DNA of 9,295 nt, taken from positions 1-9,295 of the forward strand of contig NZ_CALDDG010000114.1 in the NCBI RefSeq assembly GCF_937936435.1. Reading direction: 5' to 3'. The stretch is from an uncultured Sulfuricurvum sp. GTDB taxonomy: Bacteria; Campylobacterota; Campylobacteria; Campylobacterales; Sulfurimonadaceae. A program made the translations under genes and the position numbers. A model generated the notes under the pieces. The model was not told the DNA's origin and did not search any database. It worked only from the letters and a program-made list of their open reading frames with translations. Shown one piece after another: positions 1-5,577 of this stretch. The stretch's first letter is position 1; the number at the start of each line of letters is the position of its first letter.

Positions 1-82
1 CTACATCTTTGTAGTCAATGAAATCAACTTTTTGTTCGCAGTATTTGCAATAACGTTTTTTGTATTTTCTTTTTTCTGACAT
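1..82 (-). CDS. rpsR: 30S ribosomal protein S18, N-terminal part (gene runs off the left edge)
   Basis: S18 is a small-subunit protein that pairs with S6 on the platform of the 30S subunit. Only the first 27 codons are present, read leftward from an ATG at 82-80. The start MSEKRKYKKRYCKYCEQK followed by VDFIDYKD is typical of Campylobacterota S18. Cys12 and Cys15 form a CxxC pair, as in the cysteine-containing (probably zinc-binding) S18 forms; any partner cysteines would lie outside the window. An AAGG ribosome-binding site sits about 8 bases upstream, in the 21-bp gap after the ssb stop. It is the third gene of the rpsF-ssb-rpsR operon, so its partner S6 is co-transcribed. The identification is firm, but the protein is incomplete. 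Confidence 0.93.
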   Translation of the reverse strand, partial: MSEKRKYKKRYCKYCEQKVDFIDYKDV

Positions 83-103
83 GGTTGTATCCTTGTACTT
101 TTG

Positions 104-604
104 TTAAAACGGAATTTCGTCTTCGTTGATATCAATCTCAGGGAGATTGTTTTCAGGCATTTTTGCCGGTGACGGTTTTGAGTATGAAGGTGGTGGATTG
201 TAGGCTTTCGGCTCGTTATAGCCTCCGCCGTAATTTCCAGAATCACCCATATCTGAATAACCGCCTTGAGAACCTTCGCCGCGTGAATCGAGCATTTGCA
301 TCGTTTCGACGATAACGGAGTGTTTAGAGCGTTTTTGTCCGCTTTGTTGATCTACCCATTGTTCAAACTGCAGTCTTCCTTCGACAAGGATTTTAGACCC
401 TTTGCGAAGGTATTGGTTGGCAACTTCACCTGAACGGCCGAAAAAAGTGATGTCGACAAAACATGTCTCCTCTTTTTTCTCGCCGTTCATCGTAAATTTA
501 CGACTGGTCGCAATCGCGGATTTGGCAATTGCCGAACCGTTTTGAGAATATCGAAGTTCGATATCGCGGGTGAGATTTCCAACCAAAATGACTTTGTTAT
601 ACAT
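104..604 (-). CDS. ssb: Single-stranded DNA-binding protein SSB
   Basis: SSB binds single-stranded DNA as a tetramer and recruits replication and repair enzymes through its C-terminal tip. The 166-aa protein has the family order. An OB fold spans about residues 1-108, opening MYNKVILVGNLTRDIELRY and including FVDITFFGR and LVEGRLQFEQW. A disordered Gly/Tyr/Pro/Ser-rich linker follows to about 155, and the acidic tail ends DEIPF, close to the classical DDIPF. The length is usual for bacterial SSB. The start at 604 has a TAAGGAT ribosome-binding site in the 18-bp gap after rpsF. The rpsF-ssb-rpsR order is widespread in bacteria and implies one transcript from the promoter upstream of rpsF. Nothing is odd about the gene. 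Confidence 0.97.
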   Translation of the reverse strand: MYNKVILVGNLTRDIELRYSQNGSAIAKSAIATSRKFTMNGEKKEETCFVDITFFGRSGEVANQYLRKGSKILVEGRLQFEQWVDQQSGQKRSKHSVIVETMQMLDSRGEGSQGGYSDMGDSGNYGGGYNEPKAYNPPPSYSKPSPAKMPENNLPEIDINEDEIPF

Positions 605-622
605 AGGTTTATCCTTAAGGGC

Positions 623-997
623 TTAAGACGCTGCTTCTTCTTTTTTCTCAGCAACAGCAGCAGGTTTTTTGGTTTTTTCAACCATACCGTTCCATGCTGC
701 AACTTCACGTTTTGTATCGTATTTCATAGTTACGAAACGCAAAATTTCCTCATTGATACGAAAACGACGTTCGATTTCAGCAATTGCAGAAGGTGCAATT
801 TTGTAATACATAACGTAGAAATAACCGCGAGCGTTTTTCTCGATCGGGTATGCCAATTTTTTCATTCCCATCGCATCGCGAGCAACGATTTCACCGCCGT
901 TGGCTGTGATAACCTCTTCAACGAGTGTGATGGTGTTTTTAATCTCTTCTTCTGTAAGAGTCGGTTTTACGATTACTAAGTTTTCGTAATGTCTCAT
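623..997 (-). CDS. rpsF: 30S ribosomal protein S6
   Basis: S6 binds S18 and 16S rRNA on the 30S platform. The 124-aa protein opens MRHYENLVIVKPTLTEEE and contains the S6 signatures KKLAYPIEKNARGYFYVMYY and IERRFRINEEILRF. It ends in a Lys/Ala/Glu-rich tail (residues ~108-124), which varies among S6 proteins. I chose the ATG at 997 because a strong AAGGAG ribosome-binding site lies 9 bases upstream and family members begin here. The open frame extends to 1069, but that would translate the binding site and the leader. It is the first gene of the rpsF-ssb-rpsR operon, driven by the TATAAT at 1081-1086 with a leader of roughly 75 bases. In several phyla an S6:S18 complex represses this operon through the leader; whether that happens here is not shown. 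Confidence 0.97.
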   Translation of the reverse strand: MRHYENLVIVKPTLTEEEIKNTITLVEEVITANGGEIVARDAMGMKKLAYPIEKNARGYFYVMYYKIAPSAIAEIERRFRINEEILRFVTMKYDTKREVAAWNGMVEKTKKPAAVAEKKEEAAS

Positions 998-1040
998 AGC
1001 GTATGTCTCCTTATGGTGTTCGCCCCTTATGGTATTAATA

Positions 1041-1059
1041 CAGCACGACAATCGTGTTG
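1041..1059 (-). promoter_or_regulatory. Candidate hairpin in the rpsF mRNA leader
   Basis: The leader between the rpsF promoter and its ribosome-binding site contains an inverted repeat. CACGA (1044-1048) and TCGTG (1052-1056) form five perfect pairs around a 3-base loop. The stem extends outward past one C-A mismatch (1043/1057) by two further pairs (1041/1059 and 1042/1058). No run of U follows, so it is not a terminator. Known rpsF leaders in other bacteria carry an S6:S18-binding structure with a conserved CCG bulge. I could not place that bulge convincingly here, so a regulatory role is only an inference from position. Confidence 0.35.
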
Positions 1060-1080
1060 CAAAGAGCAAGGAACGCGCGG

Positions 1081-1086
1081 ATTATA
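1081..1086 (-). promoter_or_regulatory. Promoter -10 box of the rpsF-ssb-rpsR operon
   Basis: Read on the minus strand, the sequence is TTTTTAG followed by a perfect TATAAT, in the gap between the holA stop (1115) and the rpsF start (997). No good -35 box lies 16-18 bases upstream (about 1103-1109). This matches sigma-70 promoters of Campylobacterota, which rely on the -10 box and an upstream T-rich stretch. The predicted start is near 1074, giving a leader of about 75 bases. It lets the ribosomal/ssb operon be transcribed independently of rnr-holA. Confidence 0.7.
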
Positions 1087-1114
1087 CTAAAAATCTGCTT
1101 AATTTAAGTTTTGG

Positions 1115-2080
1115 CTATAGAACACTCTGGAGTTTGAGAAGTGCCGAAAGCAGCAAAGATTCCTGATCGGGAGAACCGGTCGATTTCATTTTCAATTCGG
1201 TATCGAGGAGGAGATTGATCCCCCGTTTATACCCCTCAGGAGAGATTTTGATCGAGAGGGCGGCGCGCTCTTTTTCGATGAATCCGGGAAGTTTATATCC
1301 CAACACGAGAGCCGAATCGGCGACACCGTGGATTTTGATGGCACTGTTAAAAAGATAGAGCTGGGTCAGAAATCCGCTGATGGCGGTGAGCAACTGGATT
1401 TCGTTTTCTCCCGATTCGAGGAGATGGCGCAATGCGGGGAGGAACTCTTTTTTCTCGATGACACGGGCGATGAAGTGGTCGAGCTTTATTTCGCTGAGTC
1501 CAAATACATGCTCGTCGATCTCTTTAATCGTGATCGGCTTTGCAAGAATTGCAAGTTTGGAGAGTTCATTGCATGCGAGGGCAAGGTCACCGTTATGAAT
1601 ATCGAGAAGATGAAGTGCGGCATGCGGATCAAGCTGAATACCGAGGGATTGGGCTTCTTGGAGAACAATGGCTCGTGCTTCGTTAGCATAAGGGTGAAAA
1701 AAACGGACAGATCCGGTGTGCGAACCTTTAAATGCGGAATCAGCCCCTTTGACATCATCGCCGTAATAGCAGTAAATAAAGGTGTTGTCGCTATTTTTAC
1801 CGACGAGTTCGACCAGGGCGTCGAGGTCGGCTTTCGGCACTTTTTTTTCATTTTTGATGATGAGGAGATTTTGATCGCCGAAGAGTGAACCTTGGGATAG
1901 ATGGGCTTTTGCCGTGTTGAAATCGTACTCGTCATGATAAAGGCTCAGTACCGATGCTCCCTCGATTTGTGCCAGTTTATGGGCATAGCGATCGATTAAA
2001 AAATGGCTTTCACCAAAAAGAGCCATAGCATGCGGAGTACTGTTGTTCTGCAAGTGACGGTCTAAATCCTGTCTATTCAT
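1115..2080 (-). CDS. holA: DNA polymerase III delta subunit (clamp-loader wrench)
   Basis: The delta subunit opens the beta sliding clamp within the clamp loader. The 321-aa protein has the weakly conserved family pattern. Near the N-terminus is MALFGESHFLIDRYAHKLA, then the segment GSLFGDQNLLIIKNEKK (about residues 66-82), a central DLALACNELSKLAIL helix typical of delta lid regions, and an all-helical C-terminal domain with the ENEIQLLTAISGFLTQLYLF segment. The usual length is about 320-340 aa. The ATG at 2080 is preferred because AAAAGGAAACGG precedes it; a longer frame to 2227 would lie inside rnr. Its start overlaps the rnr stop by 8 bases, suggesting translational coupling. The delta family is highly divergent, so the call rests on this pattern together with the rnr-holA-rpsF order, which I recall from Helicobacter. 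Confidence 0.85.
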   Translation of the reverse strand: MNRQDLDRHLQNNSTPHAMALFGESHFLIDRYAHKLAQIEGASVLSLYHDEYDFNTAKAHLSQGSLFGDQNLLIIKNEKKVPKADLDALVELVGKNSDNTFIYCYYGDDVKGADSAFKGSHTGSVRFFHPYANEARAIVLQEAQSLGIQLDPHAALHLLDIHNGDLALACNELSKLAILAKPITIKEIDEHVFGLSEIKLDHFIARVIEKKEFLPALRHLLESGENEIQLLTAISGFLTQLYLFNSAIKIHGVADSALVLGYKLPGFIEKERAALSIKISPEGYKRGINLLLDTELKMKSTGSPDQESLLLSALLKLQSVL

Positions 2081-4022
2081 CCGTTTCCTTTTCAATGCGC
2101 CGTACAAACGAGGCGGTAATTTTTGCGGTAGCAAGATTGGCACTTTCGATTTTGACGATGATGTCATCAAACAGCATAAGGCCGAACGGAGCGGTAACGC
2201 TGACCTTTGCTCCCATGATTTCGTCATGGATTTCGGCGAAAACGTCCTCTTCGGCTTTCATGACACGCGCCTTGAATTCCTGACCGATAACGGTAGCGGC
2301 CCAGCGGGCGAATTTGCGCTCATGGAAGCGGATTTCGATGTCACTGGCTTCACGCTCTTTTTCGCTGATCGAGGTACAGAGCGATTCGATATTACGAAGA
2401 ACATACGATCCTTCTTCGGTATCGCCCGCGGCAATCGCTTTGAGAAGGCGGTGGACGATCAGATCGCTGTAGCGGCGGATCGGAGAGGTGAAGTGGGTAT
2501 AGCGATCGAATCCGAGACCGAAATGCCCCATATTGTACGGTGCATAGCGTGCTTGCATTTGTGCACGGATGATGAGGGTATCGACTTCGCTAACAAGACC
2601 TCGTTTCTCGGCTTCGGCCTGAATAGCGGTAATGGTCTCTTTGATTGTTCCTTGGGATTCGACGAAGATACCGATCGAAGCCAGTTCGGTATAGAGGCTC
2701 TGGAGTTTCATCGGGGATGGGGATTCGTGGATACGGAAAACTCCCCGCTCATACAGAGATGCCGCCGCTTTATTGGCTAGGAGCATACAATCTTCGATCA
2801 GGGCATGTGAGGGGGTCTCTATAGCGAATTCGGTCGATACGATGTTTTGTTCTTCGTCGATCCGCATCTCCAGCTCACTGGAGCGGAAGTTGTACCCTTT
2901 TTTCATCCGTTCTGCCCGAAGTTTTTCGGTGAGTTCGTTGAGTGCGGGGATATAGGCCAAAACCTGTGCCTCTTTTTCCGTCTCGGCTTGATGATTCCCC
3001 TCAAAAAAGGCATCGATCTGTTCATAAGTGAATCGTCGGTGAGAGTGGATGATCGACTCGTAATGGGTGTGGGAATCCATCTCGAAGGTGACCGGGTCGA
3101 TATGCATCTCAAATGTATAGGCGAGACGATCGACGAGAGGCTGAAGCGAACAGAGCGTCTCGCTCAGTTCACGCGGCAGCATCGGGATAGAACGGTGGGG
3201 AAGGTAGATCGAAAAGCTGCGGTAAATCGCTTCGGCATCGATCGCTCCGAAAGGGTGGACGTATTCGCTGACATCGGCTATGGCGACATACAGAGTAGAG
3301 GTTTCGGGAATATAGCAGATCGCATCATCGAAGTCTTTTGCGGTGACAGGGTCGATCGTACAAAACGGCAGATGGCGCAGGTCCCGGCGATGCGGATAGA
3401 GCGATGCATCGACCTCTTTGGGAAACTCGCGTGCCATTGCCAGTACGTCATCTTCAAACGCATCGTGTTTATTGTAGAGGGCAAGAACGATTTTTTCATC
3501 CACTTTCGGGTCACTTAGATTTCCGAGATACGCGGCGATGGTTCCGCTTTGGTTATTGATCTGATAAAGCGATCCTTCGGCGTTTTCAGGAAGGTCGGTA
3601 AGGGCAAAACCGGCAGGATGATCGGTACGGATATCATACAGACCTATATGTCCGTTTTTGGAGGAGACAACCGCAACACTGAAGGTTTCGCTCCGTCCGG
3701 CGATGACGACGACTTTTGCCTGAGGGCCGCCGCGTCGTCCCAAAAGGCGTTGTGCGATGACGAGATCGCCGTTTTTAGCTCCTATCAGGTTTGCCATCTC
3801 GATGAAATGGTCCCGGACACTCTCTCCAATTGTCTGGAGATAGGCCCCGTTATCGGAAGCCAATGAGATAATTCCGGCGCGGTATTGGGAAGCGAACTGG
3901 TATTTCCCGTCCGTATGGGTCAGGAGCTTCATTGCGCTCCATTGATCCACCAGAGGACGTTCATCAGCAGCGATGTCTTGGTCATACAGACCGTGGGTAA
4001 GACGAATTAGGAGTGATTTCAT
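2073..4022 (-). CDS. rnr: Ribonuclease R (RNB-family 3'-5' exoribonuclease), compact form
   Basis: This enzyme degrades RNA processively from the 3' end, including structured RNA. The 649-aa protein (from the ATG at 4022) has a short N-terminal part with OB/cold-shock-like sequence. The RNB catalytic domain starts near residue 215, with TIDPVTAKDFDDAI carrying the four metal-binding aspartates D224, D230, D232 and D233. Further RNB blocks are ADVSEYVHP (250-257), IYLPHRSIPMLPRELS (272-287), FRSSELEMRID (379-389), and HFGLGF plus THFTSPIRRYSDLIVHRLL (500-527). A degenerate S1-like region follows (about 578-635). Escherichia coli RNase R is about 813 aa; the N-terminal helix-turn-helix and Lys-rich tail are absent here, as in Helicobacter. 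The start is chosen by the family-like MKSLLIRLTHG opening. The predicted -10 lies so close that the mRNA may be leaderless. It overlaps holA downstream. Confidence 0.95.
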   Translation of the reverse strand: MKSLLIRLTHGLYDQDIAADERPLVDQWSAMKLLTHTDGKYQFASQYRAGIISLASDNGAYLQTIGESVRDHFIEMANLIGAKNGDLVIAQRLLGRRGGPQAKVVVIAGRSETFSVAVVSSKNGHIGLYDIRTDHPAGFALTDLPENAEGSLYQINNQSGTIAAYLGNLSDPKVDEKIVLALYNKHDAFEDDVLAMAREFPKEVDASLYPHRRDLRHLPFCTIDPVTAKDFDDAICYIPETSTLYVAIADVSEYVHPFGAIDAEAIYRSFSIYLPHRSIPMLPRELSETLCSLQPLVDRLAYTFEMHIDPVTFEMDSHTHYESIIHSHRRFTYEQIDAFFEGNHQAETEKEAQVLAYIPALNELTEKLRAERMKKGYNFRSSELEMRIDEEQNIVSTEFAIETPSHALIEDCMLLANKAAASLYERGVFRIHESPSPMKLQSLYTELASIGIFVESQGTIKETITAIQAEAEKRGLVSEVDTLIIRAQMQARYAPYNMGHFGLGFDRYTHFTSPIRRYSDLIVHRLLKAIAAGDTEEGSYVLRNIESLCTSISEKEREASDIEIRFHERKFARWAATVIGQEFKARVMKAEEDVFAEIHDEIMGAKVSVTAPFGLMLFDDIIVKIESANLATAKITASFVRRIEKETDE

Positions 4023-4028
4023 GAGGAT

Positions 4029-4034
4029 ATTATA
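4029..4034 (-). promoter_or_regulatory. Promoter -10 box of rnr, possibly giving a leaderless mRNA
   Basis: On the minus strand a perfect TATAAT is followed by only six bases (ATCCTC) before the rnr ATG at 4022. The normal distance from the -10 box to the transcription start would put the first transcribed base on or next to the A of the start codon. No Shine-Dalgarno sequence is visible in front of the ATG and no good -35 box lies at 4051-4058. The promoter call is inference from the motif. Confidence 0.5.
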
Positions 4035-4051
4035 GTCTATATACACTTCTA

Positions 4052-4060
4052 TGGTAGAAT
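4052..4060 (+). promoter_or_regulatory. Candidate extended -10 promoter for the 108-aa gene and the Gre-factor gene
   Basis: TGGTAGAAT fits an extended -10 (TGn followed by TAGAAT) and is followed by a T-rich stretch. The predicted start is near 4067, giving a leader of about 27 bases with AAAGGA (4077-4082) ahead of the ATG at 4094. It lies about 20 bp from the rnr -10 on the opposite strand, so the two divergent promoters share or overlap their control region. There is no clear -35 box. Confidence 0.45.
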
Positions 4061-4093
4061 TTTTTCTCATTTTAATAAAGGAAATATCATTCA

Positions 4094-4420
4094 ATGACAC
4101 ATGAAGCCGTTCTCAACCAACTCGGATATGCTCCGAACGAAGCGTTAAGTTTGCAACTGAGCCGTATCGAAAACAATACCAAAGGGTATGAAAAAATTAT
4201 CAAACATATTTTGGATCTTCACGAAGCGCTTAAAACGGATGAATCGTATATTGCCCTTTCCAATAGCAACGACTATTTCAAAATCAAAATCGATGCCAGC
4301 GGCGAGACCAGTGCGGCGGATGCGATGGAAAAAATTAACCATTTTGCCCATAAATACAAAGTCGAATTGCAAAAAGTAGACGGAAAACCGACTTATTATA
4401 TTCTCGGATTTGCGGCGTAA
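4094..4420 (+). CDS. Conserved-looking hypothetical protein of 108 aa, upstream of a Gre factor
   Basis: I do not recognise this family. The 108-aa product is soluble, with no signal peptide, membrane segment, cysteine or tryptophan. The N-terminal half (about residues 1-50) looks helical and charged; the C-terminal half alternates strand-like segments (YFKIKIDASG, KYKVELQKVDGKPTYYILGF) with a helix (SAADAMEKINHFAHKYK), suggesting a small alpha/beta domain. The start is supported by AAAGGA at 4077-4082. Its TAA is immediately followed by the ATG of the Gre-family gene, with no intervening base, so the two are surely co-transcribed and probably translationally coupled. A role tied to transcription elongation or RNA polymerase is possible from context alone. 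It is a real gene by start signal, spacing and coding character; function unknown. Confidence 0.85.
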   Translation: MTHEAVLNQLGYAPNEALSLQLSRIENNTKGYEKIIKHILDLHEALKTDESYIALSNSNDYFKIKIDASGETSAADAMEKINHFAHKYKVELQKVDGKPTYYILGFAA

Positions 4421-4948
4421 ATGACGAACGAACCGATGACACCGCGAGGGTATGATGAGCTCTTGCGGGAGTTTAAGTACCTCAAAGAGATTGAAAAACC
4501 CCGTGTCAATCAGGAAAAACAGCGTGCGGCGGAGCTGGGTGATCGAAGCGAGAATGCCGAATATCATGCCGCAAAAGAGAAGCTTCGCCACATCGATAAA
4601 AGGCTCTTTTATCTTAACTCGATGATCGAAAAAGCGCAGATCATCGATCCCGCTTTGTTGGATCATTCCCGTATCCATTTTGGTGCGACGGTCGGTATCA
4701 TCGACATTCAAAACGACGATGAATTCTCCTATACGATTTGCGGGACGTTGGAAAGCGAGCCTGAAAATGCATTGATATCGGTTCACTCACCGTTAGCGCG
4801 TGCGATGCTTGGGAAAGAAGAGGGGGATGAGTTTAGCGTCAATCTTCCGAATGGAAGAAAGAGCTATGAGGTCGTTTCGATCACCTACCGTGAAGTTTTC
4901 GAGTTGAAAAAAAATCATCGGAGTGAAAAAGATTTCGGATTTCATTAA
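4421..4948 (+). CDS. GreA/GreB-family transcription elongation (transcript cleavage) factor, GreB-like
   Basis: Gre factors enter the secondary channel of RNA polymerase and stimulate cleavage of backtracked RNA. The 175-aa protein has an N-terminal coiled-coil hairpin (about residues 8-78) with the tip GDRSENAEYHAAKE, including D41 and E44, the acidic pair at the same numbers as in E. coli GreA. A C-terminal FKBP-like domain (about 85-157) contains SVHSPLARAMLGKEEGDEF. The GDRSENA and IDKRLFYL elements resemble GreB, whereas EYHAAKE resembles GreA, so I leave the symbol open. A polar extension of about 17 residues follows the usual end near YREV; GreA and GreB are normally about 158 aa. The ATG abuts the preceding stop and has no strong ribosome-binding site, implying coupled translation. 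It converges on hsp20 with only 7 bp between the stops. Confidence 0.92.
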   Translation: MTNEPMTPRGYDELLREFKYLKEIEKPRVNQEKQRAAELGDRSENAEYHAAKEKLRHIDKRLFYLNSMIEKAQIIDPALLDHSRIHFGATVGIIDIQNDDEFSYTICGTLESEPENALISVHSPLARAMLGKEEGDEFSVNLPNGRKSYEVVSITYREVFELKKNHRSEKDFGFH

Positions 4949-4955
4949 TCCGTTA

Positions 4956-5444
4956 TTATTTGATCTCGATTTTTTTCGAGACTTTTTTATTCGGGTTTTT
5001 AAGAACCGTGATTTTAAGAACACCGTTAAGCGAAGTGGCCGTTATCGCGTCGAAATCGGCATCTTCGGGCAACAGGTAGCTTTGGCGAAATTGGGAAATA
5101 GAGCGTTTGGACTCTTTTTTAGTTTCGCTCTCTTCTTTACGTTCTCCCGATACCATCAATCGGTTTCCGGATGTTTCGATGGAGATATCTTTTTTATCCA
5201 TCCCCGGCAAATCGATGTCGATGAGATAGGCTTTCTCGTTTTCTTTCATAGATGAAGCACCGTACATTGAGTTCATATGCGGAAAAGGGCGGTTAAAAAA
5301 GTTTTCCATCTCCTGCATATCCCAAAACGATCCCATCGGTTCGGTAGCCGGCATTTCGGGTTTATGCTGAGGTACGGCTGCCGCTGCACCGAGTAAAACA
5401 GGGATACTTCCCAAAGCAATTACAAGACGTTTAGACAGAGTCAT
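4956..5444 (-). CDS. Small heat-shock protein (Hsp20/alpha-crystallin family) with a signal peptide, predicted periplasmic
   Basis: Small heat-shock proteins hold unfolding clients without ATP. The 162-aa protein begins with a Sec-type signal: MTLSKR, a hydrophobic stretch (7-22), and probable cleavage after AAAA at residue 23. Residues 24-66 are rich in Met, Pro and Phe (seven Met between 31 and 66). The alpha-crystallin domain covers about 68-148, with DLPGMDKKDISIE, RLMVSGERKEE and the hallmark NGVLKITVLK (140-149). The C-terminus carries an IxI anchor, IEI (159-161). All core elements needed for oligomer assembly are thus present. The ATG at 5444 has a perfect GGAGG seven bases upstream (5452-5456). 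Most bacterial members are cytoplasmic, so the export signal is unusual. It stands alone, divergent from purL and convergent with the Gre gene. Signal and location are predictions. Confidence 0.92.
   Translation of the reverse strand: MTLSKRLVIALGSIPVLLGAAAAVPQHKPEMPATEPMGSFWDMQEMENFFNRPFPHMNSMYGASSMKENEKAYLIDIDLPGMDKKDISIETSGNRLMVSGERKEESETKKESKRSISQFRQSYLLPEDADFDAITATSLNGVLKITVLKNPNKKVSKKIEIK
4964..4988 (+). terminator. Weak intrinsic terminator for the Gre-factor transcript, inside the 3' end of hsp20
   Basis: TCTCGA (4964-4969) and TCGAGA (4976-4981) form a perfect 6-bp stem around a loop of six T. The sequence CTTTTTT follows on the plus strand, 16 bp after the Gre-factor stop. The hairpin lies inside the last codons of hsp20, so the convergent genes overlap at transcript level. 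The stem is short and the U tract is offset by one C, so it may be only a partial terminator. Confidence 0.5.
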
Positions 5445-5474
5445 ACTTAAACCTCCAATTGATGATCTTGAATA

Positions 5475-5484
5475 CTAAATTTAG
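5475..5484. promoter_or_regulatory. Palindrome CTAAATTTAG in the presumed hsp20 promoter region
   Basis: A perfect 10-bp palindrome lies 31 bp upstream of the hsp20 start. It overlaps a possible minus-strand -10 (TAGTAT, 5472-5477), which has a TTTACA 15 bases further upstream. It could be an operator, but the arms are A/T-rich and short. I see no CIRCE (HrcA) element, and the -10/-35 assignment is uncertain. Confidence 0.25.
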
Positions 5485-5533
5485 AGCGATTTTGTAAATG
5501 GACAGCAAATTAAGGGGGGCTTTGATTAGCCTT

Positions 5534-5542
5534 TGGTATAAT
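5534..5542 (+). promoter_or_regulatory. Extended -10 promoter of purL
   Basis: TGGTATAAT gives a perfect TATAAT (5537-5542) preceded by the TGn extension. A -35 box is lacking: the expected position holds a run of six G (5514-5519). The predicted start is near 5549, giving a leader of about 29 bases that contains AAGGA (5566-5570), seven bases before the GTG start. The leader is too short for a purine riboswitch. Confidence 0.65.
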
Positions 5543-5577
5543 CGCGTTACTATTATCATCATTACAAGGAATTTGCC

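Noticed and set aside
998..1069. A longer rpsF start at 1069
   Set aside because: It would translate the leader hairpin and the AAGGAG ribosome-binding site; S6 proteins begin at the MRHYENL start at 997.
2081..2227. A longer holA start at 2227
   Set aside because: The extra 49 codons lie wholly inside rnr and do not look like delta sequence; the ATG at 2080 has a good ribosome-binding site.
2847..3518. A 223-codon open frame on the plus strand, with others at 1328-1888 and 2226-2780
   Set aside because: They lie antisense to rnr and holA, whose products are recognised. Their translations show no family features and no convincing start signals.
4145..4786. A 213-codon open frame on the minus strand across the 108-aa gene and the Gre gene
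   Set aside because: It is opposite to a recognised Gre factor and is explained by codon bias of the real strand; its translation is not protein-like.
5508..5522. A run of C on the minus strand upstream of hsp20 resembling the CCCC part of a sigma-32 heat-shock promoter
   Set aside because: No CTTGAA lies at the right distance, and Campylobacterota as known lack sigma-32. It is a short G/C run in the intergenic gap.
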